A stretch of DNA of 64,000 nucleotides, from contig CAZDJZ010000002.1 in NCBI GenBank assembly GCA_964505785.1, positions 186,001-250,000 of the forward strand, read 5' to 3'. A program made the translations under genes and the position numbers. Numbering within the stretch: the stretch's first letter is position 1; each line of letters opens with the position of its first letter. The stretch is from CAYRTV01 sp964505785 (lineage in GTDB: Bacteria; Acidobacteriota; Aminicenantia; Aminicenantales; Aminicenantaceae). Under the pieces are notes generated by a model. That model did not search any database and was not told the DNA's origin. It saw nothing but the letters and a program-made list of their open reading frames with translations. Shown in pieces: positions 44,253 through 52,923 of the stretch.

Positions 44253-47200
44253 ATGAAAAAAACAAAATGGTTTCTATGGCTTGTTGTGATATTCACTTTG
44301 CGGCCGGCGGGATGGAGCCTTCAGGACGTTCCTTTTACGACCGGAAGTTGGGATGAAGAGGCCTTCGGCAATCATAGGGCCGTTATCCATGTTGCTGAGC
44401 CCGCTCCGGCCGTTCGGGTCAGCATTCCCTGGCGCCGCCGTGATTTTAATCCTCAAGATAAGAAAATCATTGTTACGGACGCTGCGACAGGGATTCATAT
44501 TAAGAATGTCATCCGCGTGAACATATCACGGGAGTCCGGAACTCTCATTTTTCAGCCCAGGACTGTTCCTGGTGATTATTATGTTTATTATCTGGTCAAT
44601 GAAATGACAGGACGGAGTAATTACCCGACTGTTGTTTATCCGGAGCCGGAATACACTGCGGATGCGGAGTGGCTGGAGAAATACGGGCTGAAAAATGAGG
44701 TTTCTCTGCCGGTGGCCAGTCGCCTTCCGGAAGCCGAGGTCAAGGCGATTCAGTCTATTGATGAATTCAACAGCTTCTTTCCTATGGAAGTTATTGCAAC
44801 CGGAGAAGAAACCCGGAGATTGCTGGATAATTATCCGGATGCTTCCTTTTTATGTTTCCCTGAAGACCGCAGTTATCCCATCCGGATGAGCTATGACCTT
44901 CCTCATCGCTGGATTCAGTCCGGTCCGGAAACAACCCTTTCCGGACGGTCCTTTCGGGGAGAATTCTATGCTTTTCAAATCGGACTTTTTGCATGCCGCA
45001 GGGAAATAAGGGACTTGAAGGTCGAATTCAGCGGCCTGAAAAATGAGTCTTCACAGATAGTCATCTCTCCGGATTTATTTACATGCTTTAACACCGGAGG
45101 CACTGATTGGACCGGTCAATCATTTAAGAAAACATGCTCGGTGGAAAAGGGGATGATAAAGGCATTATGGTGCGGACTGGACATCCCGTCGGATATAAAA
45201 CCGGGATACTATTCAGGTTCTGTTCATATCCATCCGGAAGGTTTGGAATCCAGGTCGGTCACATTTGAAATCCGTATTACAGATGAGGCAAGAAAAGACA
45301 AGGGAGACGATGAACCCTGGCGGCATTCCCGCCTGCGCTGGCTGAATTCCACCATTGCCTTGAATGATGATGTTATTTCTCCCTATGCCCCAATGAGGAT
45401 AGAGGACCGGACTATTTCCTGCCTTGGCCGGGATGTTGTGATTGGACCAATGGGACTGCCTTCAGCCATTCGCAGTTTTTTCAATCCTGAAATCACGGGA
45501 ATCAGCTCTAAACCGAGCGAAATTCTTGATGGTCCAATCCGCCTTGTAGTAGAAAGCAGTCAAGATGTTTTGGCCTGGCATCAAAAACAAACCCGAATAC
45601 TGAATGCAGCCTCCGGAGCGGTTACATGGGAATCCAGCGGAAAAGCCGGCCCTGTGGATTTGGACATAAAAGCACGCATGGAATTCAACGGACATATCGA
45701 TTTTAAGATCCGCTTAACAAGCCGGGAGTCAATTAACATCAGAGATATCCGTCTGGAAGTTCCTGTTTCAATGAATGCCGCTAAATACATAATGGGCATG
45801 GGGATAAAAGGAGGAATACGGGCGGATGAATTCCATTGGAAATGGGATCAGGAAAAAAACCAGGACTCAGTCTGGGTGGGGGATATAAACGCCGGCCTCC
45901 AGGTTTCCTTCCGGGATGAACGCTATTCACGTCCTTTGAACACGAATTTCTATCTTTTAAAACCCCTTGTCTTGCCCCGGTCATGGTGGAATGAAGGCAA
46001 GGGGGGTTGCGATATTTTTGAGCAGGATAAGTCTCTGATTATCCGCTCATACAGCGGGTCCAGAAAAATGAACAGGGAAACCGAACTCTATTTTAATTTC
46101 TCAGTGCTGATCACTCCTTTCAGGCCCTTGAATACAGCCAAGCATTGGAAAAACCGGTATTTTCACAGGTATGAAGCCCTGGACAAGATAAAATCCACAG
46201 GTGCGAATGTTGTCAATATTCACCATGCGACGCCCATCAACCCCTTCATCAATTATCCCTTCCATCGGACGAAAGAAATGAAGGCGTATGTTGAAAAGGC
46301 TCATGCCAAAGATATGAAGGTAAAAATCTATTACACAGTCAGAGAATTAACCAACCGGGCCCCTGAATTATTTGCTCTGCGCAGCCTGGGCGATGAAATT
46401 TTATCTTACGGACCGGGAGGCGGCTTTTCCTGGCTTCAAGAACATTTAATTCATAATTATATCGCCGGTTGGTTTGTCCCAGAATTAAAAGATGCCGCTG
46501 TTATCAACAGCGGGGTTTCGCGTTGGCATAATTACTATCTGGAGGGATTGAATTGGCTGGTTAAAAATATCGGAATCGACGGGCTCTACATTGATGACGT
46601 CGCTTTTGACCGGACGGTGATGAAACGGGTCCGGAGAATATTGGACAGGCACCGTCCCGGCGCACTGATTGATCTTCACTCAGCGAATCAATTCAATATC
46701 AGGGATGGATTTGCAAATTCCGCCAATTTATACTTGGAGCACTTTCCTTACATCGACCGGCTGTGGTTTGGTGAGTACTTTGATTATGATGCCTCTCCGG
46801 ATTACTGGCTGATCGAGGTTTCGGGAATTCCCTTCGGTTTAATGGGGGAAATGCTCCAGAATGGGGGCAACCCATGGAGAGGAATGCTGTATGGCATGAC
46901 TTCACGCCTGCCTTGGGCCGGAGATCCCACTCCGATATGGCAATTGTGGGACCGGTTCGGAATAGAAGAATCAGAAATGATCGGATATTGGTCAACGAAT
47001 TGTCCAGTCAATACCGGAAATGACAATGTGCCGGCGACGGTTTATAAAAGGGACAAAACCAGTCTGATCGCGCTTTCCAGCTGGGCGAACAAAAAGGTGA
47101 ACATTGCTTTGAATGCAGACTGGGAAGCATTAGGCATAGATCCTGAGCAAGCTGTATTCACAGCCCCTTATATAGAAAATTTTCAAGAAAAAAACCAATT

Positions 47201-47282
47201 CAAACCGGGAGAAGAAATCCCGGTACATCCCGGAAAAGGCTGGCTTCTTATCTGTGAAGAGAAAAGACAGCCTGCATTATAG
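44253..47282 (+). CDS. DUF6067 glycoside-hydrolase-like exported protein
   Basis: 1009 residues with a signal peptide (1-22). N-terminal beta-sandwich regions (about 25-620) are followed by a TIM-barrel-like catalytic part of the DUF6067 type. STGANVVNIHHATPINPF, KDMKVKIYYTVRELTNRAPE and IGIDGLYIDDVAFDRTVMKR lie on barrel strands; the acidic YIDDVAFD and LIDLHSANQ segments are candidate catalytic positions. A short C-terminal beta-domain closes the protein. Probably a periplasmic glycosidase; sugar specificity unknown. Confidence 0.8.
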   Translation: MKKTKWFLWLVVIFTLRPAGWSLQDVPFTTGSWDEEAFGNHRAVIHVAEPAPAVRVSIPWRRRDFNPQDKKIIVTDAATGIHIKNVIRVNISRESGTLIFQPRTVPGDYYVYYLVNEMTGRSNYPTVVYPEPEYTADAEWLEKYGLKNEVSLPVASRLPEAEVKAIQSIDEFNSFFPMEVIATGEETRRLLDNYPDASFLCFPEDRSYPIRMSYDLPHRWIQSGPETTLSGRSFRGEFYAFQIGLFACRREIRDLKVEFSGLKNESSQIVISPDLFTCFNTGGTDWTGQSFKKTCSVEKGMIKALWCGLDIPSDIKPGYYSGSVHIHPEGLESRSVTFEIRITDEARKDKGDDEPWRHSRLRWLNSTIALNDDVISPYAPMRIEDRTISCLGRDVVIGPMGLPSAIRSFFNPEITGISSKPSEILDGPIRLVVESSQDVLAWHQKQTRILNAASGAVTWESSGKAGPVDLDIKARMEFNGHIDFKIRLTSRESINIRDIRLEVPVSMNAAKYIMGMGIKGGIRADEFHWKWDQEKNQDSVWVGDINAGLQVSFRDERYSRPLNTNFYLLKPLVLPRSWWNEGKGGCDIFEQDKSLIIRSYSGSRKMNRETELYFNFSVLITPFRPLNTAKHWKNRYFHRYEALDKIKSTGANVVNIHHATPINPFINYPFHRTKEMKAYVEKAHAKDMKVKIYYTVRELTNRAPELFALRSLGDEILSYGPGGGFSWLQEHLIHNYIAGWFVPELKDAAVINSGVSRWHNYYLEGLNWLVKNIGIDGLYIDDVAFDRTVMKRVRRILDRHRPGALIDLHSANQFNIRDGFANSANLYLEHFPYIDRLWFGEYFDYDASPDYWLIEVSGIPFGLMGEMLQNGGNPWRGMLYGMTSRLPWAGDPTPIWQLWDRFGIEESEMIGYWSTNCPVNTGNDNVPATVYKRDKTSLIALSSWANKKVNIALNADWEALGIDPEQAVFTAPYIENFQEKNQFKPGEEIPVHPGKGWLLICEEKRQPAL

Positions 47283-47988
47283 GTTAGAAAATGATTCGCC
47301 AGGGTCATCCTGAACGAAGTGAAGCAAAGAATCTCCTTCTTCCTCGCCGGATCAAATGTCAGCGTCTTCATATAAAAACCGTTTCCACATGGCAATGGAT
47401 AAGGGCCATATCCCGCCGCCACGCGTCTGTCCCCAGCGAGGACATCCGCTCGGATTCCAACCTCGCTTTCCTCTCCCGGGGAGGGGAACCGTGCCCGCTC
47501 GGCCTCCATACGGGCCGGCTTGGACATGACCCTTATCCATTGCGGCCGTTCACTTAGAGATTTTTATCGTTCCGGGTGTGTACTATACATGCTTCATTCA
47601 TAAAAAATTGCGGTGTTATTGCAATCTCTTTATTATCAAAGACAAACAAGGTTTTTTGAGAAAAATCCGTGGAAATTTTTTTCTTTTTAAAATTTTTATT
47701 TTTATCGCAATTATTTTACACCTTGGGCGGGCCGAATCTCACCGCATCTTCCGGCTTGCAGCTCGTCGCAGTGAAGTGACGGCCTTGATGGAATCAATGT
47801 CATCCTGAGGCCTGCGCCGGCAGGCCGTGAGGATCTTGGACTGCTTCTCCGGATTAAGCGTCATCGTCTTCTCATGCATGTGCCGTCTAAGATCCTTCGT
47901 CGCTTTGCTTCTCAGGACGACAATAAATGAACGTATTGCCGTCGTCTGCGGCAATCTCGGCCCCTGAATAATCCTGGTTAGATAAGGG
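47283..47988. repeat. 706-base gene-free region rich in repeats
   Basis: A-type repeat at 47288-47345. Inverted repeat arms at 47393-47409 and 47526-47542 (CAATGGATAAGGG and its complement). A 30-base block identical to 9903-9932 lies at 47423-47452. An AT-rich stretch runs 47578-47725. A full A-type element follows at 47800-47923, with the hairpin 47802-47834 (ATCCT, GGCCTGC, loop, GCAGGCC, AGGAT), and then a B-type end (47941-47970). Open frames here encode low-complexity or repeat-derived peptides that I do not accept as genes. Confidence 0.7.
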
Positions 47989-49059
47989 TCATGGAGAAAA
48001 GACCGGTCTTCGGGCGAATTTTTTGGATATCACGATAAGCAGCACACCGGAAATGACGGCTGAGCCGAGACACCAGGCACAGACAGCCTGGATAACCCAC
48101 ATCTCCATTCCAGTCAGAAACAAAGAATATAAAACAGCCATAAGGGCCATCAAAATTAAACCCAGGGAAAGCGCGCGGGCGGAAATTCCCTCAACTGCCC
48201 GGTAAATACACATGAATAAAAAGAATATCAAATAATAGACAGCTCCTAAAACGGCAACCGGAAAACCAAAAATCCTGGAAAAGGATGACTTCTGAACCGC
48301 ATTGCAATCTCCAATCGGCCCGCATAAGGCATCCACATGCTGAATTTCAACATACGACAAATACAGCGCAATACTCATCCCTGCAAGGGTTAAAAGAAAA
48401 AGGAAAACGGGAATTCTTGGTTTATAGGTCCCGGAAAAAGGACTCAATCCGTATTTGGTTAAGCGGACAAAGAAAAAAAACAAGGATAACACAAGGAATG
48501 CGAAAACGGGCCATGATAAAATTTTATCCGCCGCATCCAATTCAGTTTCAGGTGGAATATGTGAGGGTGGTGCTTGCATAAACTCATCCCGCACGGTTTC
48601 AAGAGGTTTTAGATCTACGTTTTCGCCGGATGACGTCTCACCCTGTATTAAACCCGGAATATCCGGCAGTGGAGTTCCGCCTGAGGATAAAGCATCCTCA
48701 ATCAAGGGAACAGCTTGATTGAAAATTTCTTCTCCTGCAAGTGCCGTATTTCCAACTACCAGGGCCGGAACTCCTTGCCGGGAAGGTAAGACCTCGAAGG
48801 TGTCAATATAATTTTGGAACACACGGCTTCCGGCAGGAGTGGTCGTATCCACTCCGAAAATCTGCAGGAATTCAGGGTATTCAAAATTAAGCGGGATGAG
48901 AATTTCTTCGATAACTTGATGGCAATGGGGGCAATCCCTTGAATAAAACAATACTGCATTGACAAAACCTGAATTTCCCGGTACTTGAGCAGAAACAGCC
49001 GGCAGGCAAATCCCAACTGAAACGATAAGAGTTATAACGAATTGAAATTTGTTATTCAT
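47989..49059 (-). CDS. Thioredoxin-like / vitamin K epoxide reductase fusion (disulfide-forming)
   Basis: 356 residues. After a signal segment (1-24) comes a periplasmic thioredoxin-like domain with Cys43-Pro-His-Cys46 (FYSRDCPHCHQ). A linker and five membrane helices follow with VKOR cysteines CGPIGDC and the CAWC quinone-side pair near the C terminus. The pair would re-oxidise each other to introduce disulfides into exported proteins, with quinone as acceptor. The domain order (Trx first) is the reverse of the common VKOR-Trx fusion. I chose ATG 49059 over a TTG at 49098. Confidence 0.85.
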   Translation of the reverse strand: MNNKFQFVITLIVSVGICLPAVSAQVPGNSGFVNAVLFYSRDCPHCHQVIEEILIPLNFEYPEFLQIFGVDTTTPAGSRVFQNYIDTFEVLPSRQGVPALVVGNTALAGEEIFNQAVPLIEDALSSGGTPLPDIPGLIQGETSSGENVDLKPLETVRDEFMQAPPSHIPPETELDAADKILSWPVFAFLVLSLFFFFVRLTKYGLSPFSGTYKPRIPVFLFLLTLAGMSIALYLSYVEIQHVDALCGPIGDCNAVQKSSFSRIFGFPVAVLGAVYYLIFFLFMCIYRAVEGISARALSLGLILMALMAVLYSLFLTGMEMWVIQAVCAWCLGSAVISGVLLIVISKKFARRPVFSP

Positions 49060-49078
49060 TTCATAACCAGAAAATATC

Positions 49079-49107
49079 TTGAAATCTGTTAAGCACAAGT
49101 TTAATAT
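49079..49107 (+). promoter_or_regulatory. Candidate sigma-70 promoter for the BNR/VPS10-like gene
   Basis: TTGAAA (49079-49084), a 17-base spacer, then TAATAT (49102-49107), about 38 bases before ATG 49146, which has AAGGAG upstream. It lies in the short gap between divergent genes. Confidence 0.4.
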
Positions 49108-49145
49108 ACTTATACCATTTAAATAAGAATTATCAAGGAGATGTT

Positions 49146-52100
49146 ATGAATAAAAGAAAAATTTTTTCCTCAATCATTGTTTGTTTCATTTTATTTTCCT
49201 CTTTGATGCTGAATGCGCAAGACGCAGATGAAGCCGGGGATATATTCAGTGAATTGCAGTGGCGTTCGGTCGGTCCGGCCTTAATGGGAGGCCGTACGGT
49301 CGACATTGAGTCTGTTCCAGGAAAACCCTGGATCCTTTATGCCGCAATTGGACCCAGCGGGCTTTGGAAATCAGATAACGCCGGAGTCACCTGGAAGCCG
49401 GTCTTTGATAACCAACCCACGGTCTCCATAGGTGATGTCGCTCTGGCACCCTCTCAACCGGATACGGTTTGGGTCGGAACCGGGGAAGCGACGGCCAGAA
49501 ACAGCGTAACTATTGGAGACGGCGTGTATAAATCTATGGACGGCGGAAAAACCTGGACCCATAAGGGATTAACTGAAACCCGGCATATCAGCCGGGTGCT
49601 GGTGCATCCGGAGAACCCCGATATCGTATATGTCGCGGCCGCCGGACATTTATGGGGTTCGAATCCGGAAAGAGGTGTTTTCCGCACAACCGATGGGGGA
49701 GAAACCTGGGATAAAGTTCTTTACAGCAATCCCAATACGGGGATCGCCGATATGACCATAGATCCCTCCAACCCGGACATTCTATACGCCGCCGCCTGGG
49801 AATACCAGAGATTTCCCCATTATTTTTACAGCGGCGGTCCTCAAAGCGGTATTTATAAAACCGTGGACGGGGGAACCACCTGGCAAAAACTTGTCAAGGA
49901 TCTGCCGCAAGGAGTCTTAGGCCGGATCGGACTGGCAGTCGCGCCTAGCCGGCCGGAAGTGGTTTATGCGCTGATTGAACATGAAGACGGCGGCATATGG
50001 AGATCAGAAGACAAAGGAGAGTCCTGGGCCCGGATGTGCGATAACGAGGTATTCACCACCGTAAATTTCCGTCCATTTTATTACAGCCGCATGACGGTTG
50101 ACCCAAACAATGATGAGCTCATATATGTGTATTCCGGCGGTTTATTTGTTTCCAAGGATAAGGGTCAAAAATTCCGACCGATTTCACAAGGAACGCATCC
50201 GGATCATCATACACTTTGGGTCAATCCCGAAAATTCACTTCATATCGTAGACGGGAATGACGGCGGAATCGACATTTCCTATGACGCCGGGCAAAACTGG
50301 CGGGCTGTACAAAGCATGGCATTAGCAGAAGTGTATCAAATCGGTTTTGACTTGGAGAAACCCTATCATGTTTATTGCGGGCTTCAGGACAATGGCGTCT
50401 GGGGAGGACCAAATGCGACCTGGGACACAGCCGGAATCGTCAATGCCGATTGGTATAACGTCGGCGGCGGAGATGGATTTTACTGTCAGGTTGATCCGAA
50501 AAACCCGGATATCGTCTATGCCAATTCCCAAATGAATGGGTTATACAGATTTAACCGGAGGCTGGGACGCAGCAAAGATATCAAACCACGCGCTCCTCTG
50601 GATGAACCGCCTTACCGTTTCAATTGGAATTCTCCTGTCCTGATATCACCTCACGACAACCGGACCGTTTTTACGGGAGGGAACTTTCTGTTTATGAGCC
50701 TTGACAGGGGGAATTCATGGGAAAAAATCAGTCCGGACCTGACTACCAATGACCCGGAAAAACAAAAAGATTCCGGAGGTCCCATAACTCTGGATAATAC
50801 CGGAGCGGAAGTCCATTGCACGATATACACTCTTTCAGAATCTCCTCTGCAGAAAGGATTGATATGGTGCGGAACGGATGACGGCAACATCCAGCTTACC
50901 CGTGACGGAGGAAACACCTGGACGGAAACCGGCAAGAATATTCCAAACCTTCCTCAGGCTTCCTGGTGTTCCCGGATTGAAGCCTCTCATTTCGATGCCG
51001 GGACCGCTTATGCCGCATTTGACAATCACCGGCGGGATGATTACAAAACCTACCTTTACAGGACAGATGATTACGGGGAAACCTGGGAGTCCATAAAAGG
51101 AAACCTTCCCTTCGGATGGGTGCATGTTATCCGGGAAGATCCAATCAACAAGGAACTTCTGTATGCCGGCACCGAATTCGGAATATATGTATCTCTTGAC
51201 GGAGGGGAATCCTGGTTTTCCTTGAAAAACAACCTGCCGACGGTTGCAGTCCGTGACATCGCTGTTCATCCGGAGGACAATGACCTCATTATCGGAACTC
51301 ACGGGAGAGGGATTTGGATATTGGATGATATTTCCCCTCTTCAGAAAATGAACAAGGACCTTCTCAATAAGTCTTTCTATATTTTCCCCATCCGCCCGGT
51401 AACCGCCTATTTTCCGTCAACCCGTTTTGAAGCCTACAGCACACAGGAATTTTCCGGAGACAATCCCGTCTACGGCATGCCGATTCATATTTACTTCCGC
51501 GAGAAACCTCAGGGCCGGAACACTATTGTGGTCAAAGACATGGAAGGTCAAGAAATTTTCGAAATGAAATTACTCAACAAAAAGGGACTTCACCGGTATC
51601 ACTGGAACCTTCAGTTTATTCCAAAAACAACCGATGGAGAACCAATCAAGCCGGGAGGGATCGGCATGATATCTCCCCCTATTGTTCTTTCCGGAACATA
51701 CCGGGTGGAGCTGCATTCTCAGGAGAAAACCACGGCGGCGACAACCGGGCAGGTCCTGCGGGATCCCAGAGTTGACATTAGCCGGGAAGCCAGGGACAGC
51801 CAAATTCAAGCGCAGATTCAGACAATGATTCTATCCAAAAAGATGGGATTGTCTGTCACGGCTGTACGCAAAATCCGCAGGGATCTGAATAAACGGTTTT
51901 ATGAAGGTGATAAAACCCAAGAACTTCCTGAAGAGATTCAAACTATAGTGAAAACGTTTGAAAAAAAATTCAAAAAACTGGAAGAAGTTATTATGCCCAA
52001 AGGGATAGGGTACCGCGGTTCCCTGGAAATGGCTCTGCGCGGCGGTTCGATTTCTCAGCAGGTTCTAATGCTGGGGATGTCCATCGGGAATTATCCCTCC

Positions 52101-52271
52101 GGCCCCACGGAAACGGATTTGTTTATGCTGAAAGAACTCACCGGAAACGTGAATTCTCTTGTAAATCAGCTCAATCAATTTATCACAAAAGATATCACGG
52201 AACTCAACCGGATATTGGAGGATAACGGCCTGGAACCTATTAAAGCCCCGGATACAATAGATATTCAATAA
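49146..52271 (+). CDS. Exported VPS10/sortilin-like BNR propeller protein
   Basis: 1041 residues with a signal peptide (1-24, MLNAQ). Many Asp-box/BNR units of the S-x-D-x-G-x-T-W type (KSDNAGVTWKPV, KSMDGGKTWTHK, RTTDGGETWDKV, KTVDGGTTWQKL, RTDDYGETWESI) build a beta-propeller to about residue 730. A C-terminal region with an immunoglobulin-like strand set and a helical end follows. The family is annotated as glycosyl-hydrolase BNR or sortilin-like and is often found with secreted peptidases. Glycosidase or binding function cannot be told from the sequence. Confidence 0.85.
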   Translation: MNKRKIFSSIIVCFILFSSLMLNAQDADEAGDIFSELQWRSVGPALMGGRTVDIESVPGKPWILYAAIGPSGLWKSDNAGVTWKPVFDNQPTVSIGDVALAPSQPDTVWVGTGEATARNSVTIGDGVYKSMDGGKTWTHKGLTETRHISRVLVHPENPDIVYVAAAGHLWGSNPERGVFRTTDGGETWDKVLYSNPNTGIADMTIDPSNPDILYAAAWEYQRFPHYFYSGGPQSGIYKTVDGGTTWQKLVKDLPQGVLGRIGLAVAPSRPEVVYALIEHEDGGIWRSEDKGESWARMCDNEVFTTVNFRPFYYSRMTVDPNNDELIYVYSGGLFVSKDKGQKFRPISQGTHPDHHTLWVNPENSLHIVDGNDGGIDISYDAGQNWRAVQSMALAEVYQIGFDLEKPYHVYCGLQDNGVWGGPNATWDTAGIVNADWYNVGGGDGFYCQVDPKNPDIVYANSQMNGLYRFNRRLGRSKDIKPRAPLDEPPYRFNWNSPVLISPHDNRTVFTGGNFLFMSLDRGNSWEKISPDLTTNDPEKQKDSGGPITLDNTGAEVHCTIYTLSESPLQKGLIWCGTDDGNIQLTRDGGNTWTETGKNIPNLPQASWCSRIEASHFDAGTAYAAFDNHRRDDYKTYLYRTDDYGETWESIKGNLPFGWVHVIREDPINKELLYAGTEFGIYVSLDGGESWFSLKNNLPTVAVRDIAVHPEDNDLIIGTHGRGIWILDDISPLQKMNKDLLNKSFYIFPIRPVTAYFPSTRFEAYSTQEFSGDNPVYGMPIHIYFREKPQGRNTIVVKDMEGQEIFEMKLLNKKGLHRYHWNLQFIPKTTDGEPIKPGGIGMISPPIVLSGTYRVELHSQEKTTAATTGQVLRDPRVDISREARDSQIQAQIQTMILSKKMGLSVTAVRKIRRDLNKRFYEGDKTQELPEEIQTIVKTFEKKFKKLEEVIMPKGIGYRGSLEMALRGGSISQQVLMLGMSIGNYPSGPTETDLFMLKELTGNVNSLVNQLNQFITKDITELNRILEDNGLEPIKAPDTIDIQ

Positions 52272-52296
52272 TATCTGAAATCTCAATTTACATTTT

Positions 52297-52923
52297 TCAT
52301 GTGTTAGTATTTTTAAAGAGGCGGGTGGTTTGGGAAGAATCAGAATAAAAATTGATCCGGAATGAAACAGATTTACGCGGAATCATCATGTATGCATCAG
52401 AAAGGCGGACTCCGATTTTTTCAGCCGGCAAGACATCAAACACATATTCCTGCTGGCTGATATCCCATTGTCCATACCCGGGACTGAACCGTTTGCTCGG
52501 CCACAGTTTCATTTCCAAGGCTTTATCAACAATGATTGCATCGCATTTTTTTGCCAAGGCTTCCGCTGCTTCAGACCCGAATGCATCCAGGATAAAGCCC
52601 TTGAGAATCTGATTTTCCTGCATCCATTGCTGACTCTTCTGTTCTAATTCCTTCCCGATGGTGCAAATACACAAAGCCGTTTTTTGGGAATCTGCGAAAA
52701 TGGGGTGCTGATTGGTTTCGCTGTAATCCAAGATCCGATATACAGCCTGCGGGCGGATAAGTTTTTCATGGATGCTGCGCAGTTCTTGGACTAAATCCTG
52801 GATATTCCCCGGGATTTTCTTTTTAACTGTTTTATATCCTATCCTGAAATAAACTCTTCGATCAGGAATCTGTATGTCCAAATAGTTTAAAAATACAGGC
52901 TCGCTTGAAAAATCTTCAGTCAT
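52297..52923 (-). CDS. Stand-alone MetH-type cobalamin activation domain protein
   Basis: 208 residues resembling only the C-terminal activation domain of B12-dependent methionine synthase. The SAM-binding RxxxGY motif is RFSPGYG, followed by the domain end EKIGVRLSDAYMMIPRKSVS. No catalytic or B12-binding domain is attached. ATG 52923 overlaps the MttB-like stop by 8 bases. In MetH this domain binds SAM for reductive remethylation of inactive cob(II)alamin; here it would plausibly serve the corrinoid protein encoded two genes upstream. Confidence 0.82.
   Translation of the reverse strand: MTEDFSSEPVFLNYLDIQIPDRRVYFRIGYKTVKKKIPGNIQDLVQELRSIHEKLIRPQAVYRILDYSETNQHPIFADSQKTALCICTIGKELEQKSQQWMQENQILKGFILDAFGSEAAEALAKKCDAIIVDKALEMKLWPSKRFSPGYGQWDISQQEYVFDVLPAEKIGVRLSDAYMMIPRKSVSFRINFYSDSSQTTRLFKNTNT

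Noticed and set aside
47578..47808. A 76-codon plus-strand frame in the 706-base gene-free region
   Set aside because: It spans an AT-rich run and ends in the A-type repeat; low-complexity Phe/Ile/Lys content, no ribosome site, no family likeness.
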